Assembly (NCBI RefSeq): GCF_001522545.3
Contig: NC_031797.1
Coordinates: 2,939,961 to 3,003,960 of the forward strand
Source of the DNA: Parus major
Taxonomy: Eukaryota; Chordata; Aves; Passeriformes; Paridae
Reading direction: 5' to 3'
DNA length: 64,000 nt
Shown: positions 10,801-21,295 of the stretch, piece after piece
Numbering within the stretch: position 1 is the stretch's first letter
How the letters are laid out: each line of letters begins with the position of its first letter
The notes under the pieces: generated by a model
What the model was told of the DNA's origin: nothing
The model's database searches: none
The model's input: the letters and a program-made list of their open reading frames with translations, nothing else
Program-made: the position numbers and the translations under genes

Positions 10801-11191
10801 GACTGCACCAGAGCCAGAGGCTCAAGGGCTGGTTTCCCATGCCCTGACCTGCTCCCCAGCAGGGGACTGCACCCACCAAGCCCCTCTGCCCCCCGGGGAT
10901 CAGGGAGGAGCCAGGGTCCTGCCCTGCCCCGCTCTTGGGGTCCGAGGGCTCCCAGCTGAGCATAGCCACCCCTCACCCCCTTCCCTCTCCTGCCAGAAGG
11001 AGTTCAGCCCCAACTGCAAGTTCACGGAGCGCATCGAAGAGAACGGCTACAACACCTACGCGTCGCTGCGCTGGCGGCACCGCGGCCGCCCCATGTTCCT
11101 CTCGCTCAATAGCAAGGGCAGGCCACAGCGAGGGGGCAAGACACGCCGGCAGCACCTCTCCACACACTTCCTCCCCATGCTCGTCAGCTGA
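7668..11191 (+). CDS. FGF22: FGF22, fibroblast growth factor 22 (5' end in gap)
   Basis: Secreted ligand of the FGF7/10/22 subfamily. It signals through FGFR2b/FGFR1b and is known as a target-derived presynaptic organiser. Exons: 7668-7800 (start missing), 10670-10773, and 10997-11191 with TGA at 11189. Exon 2 is 104 nt, the standard middle exon of the family. Exon 1 reads [20 protein letters not shown] and FFLRID, almost the same as human FGF22 ([18 protein letters not shown]). Exon 2 reads [30 protein letters not shown]. Exon 3 reads [36 protein letters not shown]. The beta-trefoil core and heparin-binding basic residues are present with no stop or frameshift. The VRWRRLF start and the HFLPMLVS end favour FGF22 over FGF7 or FGF10, and the position next to POLRMT agrees. 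Confidence 0.95.
9293..9326 (+). promoter_or_regulatory. Paired MEF2 sites / TATA-like element in FGF22 intron 1
   Basis: TTATTTTTAG (9293-9302) and TTATAAATAG (9317-9326) both fit the MEF2 consensus YTAWWWWTAR exactly, 24 bp apart, in otherwise GC-rich intron. The second also contains TATAAATA (9318-9325), a good TATA box. This is either a muscle/neuron enhancer or an internal promoter. The role is inferred. Confidence 0.45.
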
Positions 11192-11525
11192 ACACCGTGG
11201 GCAGCTCCGGATGGTCCTGTAGGGAAAAAAAACCAAACAAAAAGATGTTATTTTATTTATGTACATATCTATTTTTTGCTATTTATTGCTTTATTTTTAA
11301 TGCACGGCAGAGGATGGATGCGGAAGGCAGAAGCTCCAGACTCAGCCGTGCTGCAGGGCTGTGGCTCTCCCACTGTTCCCCTGGTGCAGAGCCTGTGTGG
11401 TGCAGCCGAGGAGTGTGACTGGAGCAGGGACCAGGATGTGCTAATGGCATCTCTGCAGGGCTGGGATGTACCAGCAGCTTGTGTCCGAGCATCCGTGGTG
11501 GCAATTAAAACTGTGTTCATGGTAT
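11192..11525 (+). promoter_or_regulatory. FGF22: FGF22 3' UTR with AU-rich elements and poly(A) signal
   Basis: Between about 11240 and 11300 there is a T-rich stretch with several TATTTAT / ATTTA motifs, typical of ARE-controlled growth-factor mRNAs. ATTAAA at 11504-11509 is the likely poly(A) signal, giving a short UTR of about 330 nt. Confidence 0.7.
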
Positions 11526-13555
11526 GGAACAGGAGCAGGTCTTGGAGCTTTGATGGTGAACTTGGCTTGGATGGGAGGGATTGGCTCCCGTGTGGATGTG
11601 GCTGCAGCCACCAGTGTCATCCCTGCTGCCATTGGCAGGGAGCCCAGCTGGTCCTTTGCCACACCCAGCTTTTCACCGACCCCCACCCACCCTGCAGGAA
11701 AACAGCAATGGTGGTTCAGTGGCACAAAGGAGGGAGCAGGAGGAGCAGGAGCCTGCCCAGATCCTCAGCCAGACACACCTCCAGGGCTGCCCCTGGCCAA
11801 AGCCAATACCAGTGTCAGTTCTGCAGCCCAGTTCTGTGCTCTCATCCCCAACAAAAACAGGGCTGGGACAGTGGACAGTGGTGAGGACCAGCCCCTCACC
11901 TGGAGGGCAGTATGGCCAGGAATAGCACCTGCACCTCAGTGTCCTGGCCAGGGTACATCCCTGCGCCACCTCACACCTGCTGTGGCCAGGCCCAGCAGCC
12001 CGGTCACTGTCACGTCAGACAGAGCAATGGCCCCAGCAAAAACCACCAAACTCGTTCCATTTCTGACCCAACCAGCTCCAAACGAGTCTGAGAGGGAACT
12101 GACACTGTATTAACCATGTGGTGACTGTGGTGAGCCCCTGCCAGGTGGGCAGCAGCTGCCATGCACCCCCCCAGGACATTGCTCGGCCCACTTGGAACCC
12201 ATCTGAGCACTGCTCACACATGAGCAATCATCCCCAGGTGCCTGGGGGAGCCAGGAACCCCCTGTCACAGCTGAAACACAGTGGGAGAGGGAAAGTTTTT
12301 CCAGGTCTCTTGTTTTGGCAACTAAACAGCAAAGCCTTCCCCCAGTGTCAGGTCAGCTGATGGACACGTGCAGGTTCAGCCAGGACCTTCTTGCTGCCGC
12401 CCACCTCACCAGCCCAGGCTTCTGGCTCAACCCCTGGCAGAGGATGAGCCATTAACCCTGACACACCAGTCCCGAGATAAACCCTCCTGTGAGATGAAAG
12501 GCGCCGCCACGCTGCCTGGCCAAGCCAAGGAAGAAAAACAGTCCGGGCAAGTCACTCCCTGTCAGCCCCTGGCCCTGGCACCGTGGGTGACACTTTCTCC
12601 AACAAACCAATTGCTTGCGCTCTGAAATGGCTCAAGAAAGGCCAAACCATCCTTCCCCCTCCTGTAGGAGGTTCATCTCTTCTCAAGCTCATGGAAGGGC
12701 CAGGTCTTGGGGTGATGCTGGTTTAGAAGAGACACCCAAGCTGCACTGGAGTCAGCACCTTCCCCAGCAGCCCCAGCCCACTCCCAGGGCCCCAAAAGCC
12801 AAGGGAGAGGCAGGGAACCCCAAAAAATGCCAAACCCTCCACCCACTTCCCTGGCAGCTCCCGTGGGGGCAGGTTCTCCCTTATATGCTCTGGCCTCTGC
12901 CACAGAGCAGTCCCAACATGTGGCACCATCACGGACCCCCAGCCCTTTAGGAGACCTCCTGACCACCCCAAGTCCCTGCGAGGGGAAGGGTCTCCCGGTG
13001 ATGGATGGTGAGAGCTCCTCTTCTCATGCCTCAGGGCCCAGGAAGCAAGGACATGGCAGGGAGTCACTGCCCATTCCAGTGACATTGTTGTCATTCTCTG
13101 AGCTCCAGCTCTGTCACAGAAACTGAGTCACAAACATACCTGGATATTTGTCCCTCTCTCCTTGTTTTAATCAGCTCTATTTTAAGTAGCTTTGCAATAC
13201 ATTTTTTTTTTTTCTCCAAAATGTTTTCCTGGTAATTACTCGGTCACAATGAGATTTGCTGGTCCTCGTTCTGCTGCACACCCAGTCCTGTGTCAGCCCA
13301 GCAGAACAGCCTGCCCCGACTGCGAGGGGGGCAGGACTGTAAAGGGAAGAAGGTGTAAAAAATAGAAAACACCAGGCGAGGATGCTTCCAGCTGCGATCC
13401 TTGGCTACCTGTGCAGTGATCCACAGGCTGGCAGTGGCTCCCACTGGAACTCCAGGCATGCAGGAGGGCTCAGAGAGGCCCCACCTGCCCAGGGGAGGCA
13501 GGACAGCTTGGTGGCCTCAGAGCTTACCCTGTAGCTTTCCTCAAATCATGCATAA
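11526..13555. other. Spacer between FGF22 and RNF126 3' ends
   Basis: Two kb between convergent genes. Both strands were read and no spliceable coding potential was seen. There is a run of 12 T near 13200. Nothing else stands out. Confidence 0.7.
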
Positions 13556-13559
13556 CGGC

Positions 13560-14228
13560 TCGCAGAGCTGAAATGTCCATTTATTGACAACAGTAATAAT
13601 TTAAGATTATAAAAACCCCTTTCAGTGTTGAGTATCAGTGGGCGAGGTTATAAAGAGAAATAAAAGGGACTTGAGATGGGACAGGGAAGGATCCTGGGGT
13701 CTACTTGAGAGTTCCTGTTTCAGTGACAGCTATTGATCCTCCCCAGATGGCGATCCTGGGGGGAGGCAGCATCCTTATGCTTCCGTTTTAGACTTCAATC
13801 TCCAAAGCAGAAAAGATAGTATCCAAGGGGAGGAGGAGCAAAAGAAATAAAAAGAAAGGGATCTCAAATTCAAACCCATACAAACAACCTTTCCATTCGG
13901 GATTCAACCACTCGCTCAGCACCTCAGGGTTCCCAGCCAGGGAGCGCAGCAGCTTCGCACTGCAATGGGTAAAGTCCACGCAAAGAGGATGTTTTTATTG
14001 ACAGACAGAGCTCTTTCCCCCCTTTTTCATCACAGAACTTGAGGCTTCTCATCTCTGAAGGACCCAGAGTCTCCGTGTCTTCAGAAATCAAAAGGAAATT
14101 CTGGGGGCACTGCTCCTGCCTCATCCCCTCCCCTCGCTCTGCTCTGGAAGCCCCTTTGGCTGCTCACGGTGGCCAGGGAGGGAGGGGGAACAGTGGAAGG
14201 GCCCCAGGGACAGAGGGTGCATTAAGAT
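13560..14228 (-). promoter_or_regulatory. RNF126: RNF126 3' UTR, two poly(A) signals
   Basis: AATAAA on the minus strand occurs at 13999-13994 (230 nt after the stop) and at 13585-13580 (about 645 nt after it). This predicts short and long 3' UTR forms. Confidence 0.7.
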
Positions 14229-17200
14229 TCATGAGTTGTTCGATGAGTTTTCATTACTTGGTGAGCTGGAGGAAGAGGAGGAGGAGGAGGATGACGAGAA
14301 GTTCATCCCTGTGAGTCCTGGGGGGTTTGTGGCAGTGTTTTGTCCACTTAAACTTTTCCGGCAGACGGGACACGTGTCATGCTTTGGGGAGCAGACAAAA
14401 AACAAAACAAGAAATACGGGAAACGGGATTAGAAACACAATAGGGGAGCAGCACTCGAGGAACGGGCTGGGATGACACTCCATCCTCTGACCTCAGGCTG
14501 CTCGTGCTCAGGCCTCATCATGGAGGTAGGAAAATATTTACACAAGAGAGCAGGACCAGACAAAGCCCCCAGTGCTGCACACCCCAGGCACGGCCACGCA
14601 CTCACCTGCTCCAGCCACGGGACGATGCAGCCGTCGTGGAACAGGTGATTGCACGGTAACTGCCGCACGTTCTCACCGACTGTGTAGTCTTCCTTACACA
14701 CAGGGCACTCCAACCCGGAATCTGCAGTGCACAGGGAAAGCCAAACCCAGCTGAGTAAAGGAGGAGAGAACCACACACAAAGCCCCCAGCTCAGGACTCC
14801 TCATCCTTCTCCCCTTCCCCACATCCCTGGCAGGAGGAAAGCTTGGTGTTCTGCAGTCCCCACATCATCACCCCACCTCCTCCAGCCCCGGGTACGCCTC
14901 ATCCTTCCCTTCTGCTTTTCCATCTCTATCCACACTGAACTTCTCACAACCTCCCCAGGGCAAATCCATCCAGCCTACACTGCTCTTTTTTCGTCTGAGT
15001 GCAACAGAGCCCCTTCAGCTCTCTGCCCACTTTGAAATGTTTTATGCCTCAAAGGTACAAGCAGACAAAAATTCAAGTCCCAAGAAAACATTACACAGAG
15101 CTTCCAGGGAGCACTCTGTGCATGACTCCATGGAGCAGACACGTACCTACGTGCTCCTGTGTGATCTGTATGGTGGGGAGGGCCTGGATCTTTTCTTTGT
15201 CCGCTGGCGGCGGTCCAGTGTTTTCAAACTGATTCAGTAACTGGAAAAACAACCGGCCAGGCAGGCAGAAGAGAGAGGTGAGCTCAGCAGCACACAGAAT
15301 CCACTCGTTTCCTGAGCCAGGGCACTTGGACCCTGCAGTGTGGACCCTTTCCCATTCCAGTCTCTGCAGCCCCTCATTCCCTGCAGCACCACAGGTGCTG
15401 TCCTTCGTGCAGCACTGCACAGGAGGATGGAGACTGCGGTGAATCCCACTTTTACCTGTGTGATAATTGCATCCAGGCCGTTGGCACCCCAGGCGTAGTC
15501 CATCGGATTTGAGTGCAGGACACCCCTGAAGAGCAAGGACAGCAAGTGAGTTCATCCTGGAGCATCAACGAGACACTGTCAGAGAGAGCAGCACATCCTC
15601 CAACTCACCAAGGGCCCAGACCTAGGTTTGGAATTGTGGTCGGTGCAATAATTCCATTGACCAGCTGCTGGATAATTCTGAAAGACAAGAAAACCAGTTT
15701 TGTGTAAGAATTAAAGTTTGCTGGCTCCCAGCCCAGCACCCCAGCATGGAGGGAGAGGCTGAATAAGCTGAATACTGTCACACTGTTGGGGCAATTAAAA
15801 ATACCCAGCAGCAATTGCAATGGCAGCTTATGGAGTGATCAGCACTGATAAAGTATTTGATTCATAAGGAGACAATTCCTGACACGATGGTGAGTGGTTC
15901 CCAGGATGCACTTAACAAACACTGTCTGGTGTTCTCTTCTGTTTCCCCTCACAGGAAGTACAACATTTTTGCAACATCTGGCAATGACCAGGGAATATTT
16001 TCCCACTACAGGACGAACTCCCATCCACAGTCCATGTCATCGCTCAGCAGAAACAGCCCCAACAGACCCCAAGCAGGAGCTGCCCACAGGCTCAGGTGGG
16101 ACACACACGGCTCCCATGGCAGCGCTGGAGAGCTTTGGGATGCTGCTCCCATAGGCCAGGAGAAAAGTTGAGGAACAACGGGGTTGTCTCCCCAGGTGCC
16201 AGAGCAGTTCTCACCCTTCCAGCGTGGGGACGCCCTCGTGCCTGCCCGAGGCTCGGCGCGTGGCCAGGCGGGCGCGGGGCTGCCTGGCCCCGTAGCGGTG
16301 CCGGGACTGGTGCTCACGCTCCCGCCGGTTCTCCGAGTCCCGGTTGTCTTCTGGCTGCACGTTGGACCCGAAGGGAAACTCAAAGCTGTCGTCAAAGAAC
16401 CCGAAAGCAAACTGGCCATAGCCCGGGGGCAAGGTGAACAAGTGCTGATCCACGTTCTGGGAGGGAGGGAGGGAATGCAGAGAACAGACTGTGACAAGAG
16501 AAGGAACAGCCTTCGGCTCCCACCGTGTCCCAGCAGCCGCCCACAGCGAACCCCAGGCCTGGGGTGACACTGGGACCAGCACCCTCGGCAGCAGCTCAGT
16601 GAGGAACAGACACTGGAACTGCACATGAAAGCAGAAAAAAAAAAAATAAAAATCACAGTTCCCTGGTTTCTCTTTGGTGTGTCACTGCTGCTTCCGAGCT
16701 GAGGCTACTGCATAGCAACACACCCAAATCCTGCTGAGCCCCCTCATGACAGGAATCAGCTACGAGTGATGGTCCTACGTAACAGACACAGCAAAAATGT
16801 GGTATGCAGTGATTTCAGGAGCAGCATGTGGAGGATATTAATTCCTCCTTTCCAAATTCTGTCATGATCTGGGGAAGGTTTAAACAATGCACTATTGGAA
16901 AAATACTCGATCCAACAGCAAAGCAGGTGGTGTTGGAAGAGAGAAAGGACGTGCTCACCTCAAAAGGATGCCTGCTCTGATCAGTGGCTGACGTAGAGGA
17001 GCTGGTCTCATTGTCAGCATTCCTATGGGGAATGAAGAGCACTGATAATCTTCTCATAGCAGCTTCCAAGGCTTTTCTGCCCCCCTCCCATCCCAGGGCA
17101 GAGGCAGCTCAACAGAACCTGATCTTCCCTCAGCTGCTGATCTTCTTATTACCCAGATCAGTTTTCCCTCCCTGAACCTTTCATTTTCCAACATCCTCAC

Positions 17201-20200
17201 CTATTTCTCCTTACCCTATTAGATCTTATGAAGCTGCAGAGAAGTTCCTGAACCATGATGTCAAGCGAGGATTTCCCCCACAATCCATCTCAAACACACC
17301 AGCTAATCCTCTGGAGCACCAGGAAGACTTAAGGCACAAACGCTGATCTCTGTGACCCCAAGACATGTAAGTCTAATCTTGAATCAAAGAAACTTCTCTA
17401 CTGCAGAGGTATGTAACCCAACGGCTCAGGATATTGGGAAAACTCTAAATGTTGTCAGACTTCTGCTTTCAGAGCTGCAGGAACACTTCCTGCTCAAAAC
17501 CAAGCTTTGCTTTCACGGTACCGAAACCGCTGAAATTCAGCAACTACACGACTCTCCCAAGGTCACAGGGAATCACCAAAACAGTCAGGGTCAGTCAGGA
17601 TGGATTTTCAGGCTCCAGGGTTTGCGTGGTCAAACCAAACATCACCTGCTCACAGCAGAAACCCCAGGCCATGCAGACTACCACAATCAGCAACACCCAC
17701 TGCTCCTGGCCCCTGCACTGCCCGTGGCCTGTCCTGCAGCCGGACACAGCTGGGGCCCCATGAACGTGACTGAAACATTTTAAAGCATTCCTGCTGCTCC
17801 TGCCACCAGTGGCAGCACAGAAATGCAGATTTCACTGCTCCAGGGCATAGTCCAAAGTCTCAGCCACTACATTTTGCTGCTCATCCTCAATACAGTCACT
17901 GCTTACGCTGAGGTGTCCATGTGCTCACCATTCCCAGATCCCTCTCTCTGGGGTTATCTCTGCCCTGATGACTCAGATCAGGTCAGAGTTACCACACAGC
18001 ACAGGGAAAGCCTCCCTACCACTTCTTTATGTTTGTTTGAAATCAAACCATTCCTGCCCTGCCCCTCAGCAGAGATGTCAGATGCTCAGCACTGCTGTGG
18101 TAGAGTGGCCTGTGGATGCTAACGCTGCCAACAAAGCACTGTATTCCAAAAGTGAGGAAAGATGAGCCAAAGCTGGGGCAGAAGCAACAGAAATGGTGCA
18201 TTTTATATCAAATATTGCCTTTGAACTAGGAAGAGAGCAAAGCAACCTGGGCTCACTGGGGCACCAGCCCCTGGGGCAGCACATTACCTTGGCTCCTCGG
18301 GAAGCTCTTCAATAAAACCAGACTCACACCGTGGGCAGATGTAGTCCTGCAGGAGAAAACACACCAGGTGAGAGAAGGAGGTGGTACCTCAGAGCTGCAG
18401 GGTATGACAAGGTGGGAGGGTCCTGCAGTCTGCCATCCCCAGCACATGCCACGGTCCCAGAGCCAGAGAGACCTCAAACCCCAACATTTGCCTTCCTGAG
18501 CCAGTGGCAGCTCAGCTTAAGAATGATGAGGGTAACACTGTCCCCAGTACAGACACAGCTACCAGCTGATGCAGTTCCAGTGAAGTGAAAGTGAAACCCC
18601 TGATACTCCCTGCACAGCAGACCTCAAACTTTGGCCCAGCTGTGTGTTTTAGGGAGCAGAAAACAATGTGGGAATGACAGCATAGACTTGGAACATCGTG
18701 GTGCTCAGGGAGGCTGAGTGGTTCCTGTCATTAACACAGCCTGGGGTTCACAGCACACAGGGACACTCTGGGTCATTCTGCAGCCAGGACCTCACACTCC
18801 CACACACAGAGTTCACTACAGAGACCTGTTGCCACCCCAGTCCCCTGAGCATGCCAGGACAGACAGGCTGAGTGTGCAGCTCCTGTGACAGCCACGTCCT
18901 CATGATTCCTGGAGTTAGTAAGGAATTTATCCTCTACTACCAGCCTGTCCTGGGCAGAGCAGCCCAGAATGCTGGAAACCCTGAAAGGGAACTGTTTCAC
19001 TTTCCAGTGCTCAAGAAACAGCACTGAGCCAATCCCATTCCCTGCCCCACAGCAGGCACACACCACCCCAAATCCCGGGCTGGCAGGGCTCAGCATAGAA
19101 GGCATTTAAGAGCTTCTAAAAATAATGCCACTTCCTTCTGCTGCTGCACTGGAATTGGCACAGTCCTTAGCCAGACTGAGGGATTCCCCCATGGAGTTGA
19201 GGCTGTTGATAAGGCCCTTGGGGTCGCTCCTCTGGCTCCTGAAGCTGACTCTCGTAAGGCTCCAGGGAAGAGGGAAGGAGCACAGCTTGGAGCCACTGCA
19301 CATGCTCCATCTGCTCAGAGAAATACCTGCCCAGGGAGCTCTGAGGCTCAGGAACAGATTGGGAGAGGTGGCTGCTCCGTCTCCCACACAGGACTCCCCA
19401 TCTGCACCTGTGGAACAACCATCTCTGCTCCACTGACACCAGGTCTGAGCTCAAGCACTCCTGTGTGAGCACAGGGAACCACAGCCCATGAAAATCCCTG
19501 TCCATGGAACCCCCTTTGCGTTGATTCCCAGCAGCACAAACTGGTGGGGACACACATGGCACGGGGGTGATTGACCGTGGCCTGAGCACCCTGCTCCAGG
19601 GAGCTGCTGTGTGCTGTGTGTGTCTGTGTGCTCACAGCCAGCTCCCAGCACAGGGATCAGCACATTCCTCTGCAGCTGGAACAGCATAAATGTCAAAGTT
19701 TGTTGTTTCTCGGGCTGTTTGAGTCCCTCCTTTGGCAGCTCTGGTTACTGCGCCTGCAGACAGTGAGTGAAACCCGGGTGAAACCCGAGTGAACCTGGAT
19801 CCCCAAAACAAGCTCATGAGCTCAACAGACCTGAGCCCCCAAACACGGCACTCACTCCCTGCCTGGCCCAGTCTGGCTGAGAGTGCCCAGCTGGCACAGC
19901 CAGGTGTGCCCAGCCCAGTGCACACAAGATGTGAGCACGGCCCAGCACGGGGTGTTTGAACAGAAAGAAATAACAGATTTTCTGGATTACCCCCTGGCTC
20001 CTGCCCACAGCCCATGTGTGTTCAGCAGGAGCACGGTCAGGGGTTTGTCCTCACCCTTACACACGAGCTGGGAGGCCCTGGCATTGCCCACCCTGGCCCA
20101 AACGAGAGGGCAAAAGGACAAATCACACGTCACAAACCAACCACCCCCGGCACGGACAGCTCTGCTTGTCCTTAGAGGCTTCTCAAGTTGACTGCCAGCA

Positions 20201-21116
20201 ACCAGCAATGACTTTTGGACAAGGTGCTGTGAAAAGTGTCGGGATAAAGAGACCAGCAGGACTCTCCAAATCACATTTAACATCTCAGGAAGCCGAGCAG
20301 TGGAGCAAGTGATCCACCAGATCCTCCCCAACAGCCCACACTCCTTTTCCACCCACACCAGGACAAACTCACACACGCCGGATTTTGGTGTGTGATTAAA
20401 GCACCTGCCCAGGTGCCTACACAGCACTTCTACCTACGTATTACCGTGCACCTCCTGCTCCCCAGCCACCACCACCGCGGGGCTTCTGTCGTGTTCATTA
20501 ACGCTCCTGAAAGGCGACCGAGAAACCCCCCAGCACCGGGCGCTTCGCCTGGCACCGGCTGGGCTCAGGCTGCTGGGCCCGGGGGTGTCACAGCTGGACG
20601 CCGGGGCTGCTGCCGGACGGACTCCCGCCCCAGAGCGGCTCCGCGGCAGGGCCCAGCCGTTCCCCGCGGGGCGGCTCGAACCGCCGCGGCCCCTCCGTCC
20701 GGGCCGGACAGGGCCGAGCGCCCCTCCCGCCGCGCCGCCCCCGCCGCGGCTCGCCCAGCTGCTGCCCCTCGGCCAGGCTGGCCCGTTCCCTCCGCAGATC
20801 CTCTCCCCTCGTCGCCGCAGTCCCGTTCCCTCGCTACGGACACCTCCCCCAGCCCCTCTCAACGCCTCCGAGCCCCGGTGCCACGGGTGGAGCCCCACAG
20901 GGCATCCCCCCGCCTCCCCGCCGCTCAGGCCCCCTGGGCCCCTCAGGCCTCGCCCCCACGTGCCCGTCCCCTCGGGGCCCCCGCCCGGCCCTGCCCGCAC
21001 TCCCGGCCCTCCCCCCCGACCCTCCCTGGTCCCCCGCTCACGGGCAGGCGCGGGGCGATCTCGGCCGAGCAGCAGTGGCAGAAGAACCGGCCCGGCTGCG
21101 GCGACGCCTCCGCCAT
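14229..21116 (-). CDS. RNF126: RNF126, RING-type E3 ubiquitin ligase
   Basis: E3 ligase that works with the BAG6 complex in the cytosol to ubiquitinate mislocalised hydrophobic proteins. Exons in transcript order: 21116-21042, 18346-18288, 17022-16959, 16456-16215, 15677-15609, 15525-15456, 15240-15147, 14721-14606, and 14381-14229 (stop TGA 14231-14229). All phases close and the product is 313 aa (human 311). The N-terminal BCA2 zinc finger has C13, C16, C29 and C32 ([17 protein letters not shown]). The middle block reads [18 protein letters not shown] and [20 protein letters not shown]. The RING-H2 ligands are C230, C233, C248, H250, H253, C256, C267 and C270 ([27 protein letters not shown]). 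The tail has a run of 12 serines followed by [10 protein letters not shown]. The ATG is the first one in the CpG island and matches human MAEASP. Confidence 0.97.
21042..21116 (-). CDS. RNF126: RNF126 coding exon 1 (first half of zinc finger)
   Basis: 25 codons, [20 protein letters not shown] then APRLP, ending CCC|GTGAGC. The next exon is 2.7 kb away and starts [11 protein letters not shown], completing the C2-C2 zinc finger. Confidence 0.95.
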
Positions 21117-21285
21117 CTTCCCTACCCGCCGGCCCCGCCCCCCGCGCGCGCCGCCGCGCCGACGGCGGCCGAGGGGGGACACGGGACAGGCGCGGCGCAA
21201 ACGCGAAGGGGAACGAGGGCTGAGGGGGCGTGGCGCATGTGGGGGCGGGGCTGTTGTCAGATAAGGTGAGTGGGCGGGGCTTTGT

Positions 21286-21295
21286 CCATATAAGG
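21286..21295. promoter_or_regulatory. Perfect CArG box (SRF site)
   Basis: CCATATAAGG matches CC(A/T)6GG exactly. It lies between GC boxes in the RNF126 promoter. It could also serve as a TATA-like element for rightward transcription. Confidence 0.55.

Noticed and set aside
7668..11191. Assignment to FGF10 or FGF7 instead of FGF22
   Set aside because: The N-terminal VRWRRLF segment, the C-terminal HFLPMLVS and the position beside POLRMT all fit FGF22 better.
11526..13555. Hidden gene between FGF22 and RNF126
   Set aside because: No chain of open segments with splice sites or recognisable protein was found on either strand.
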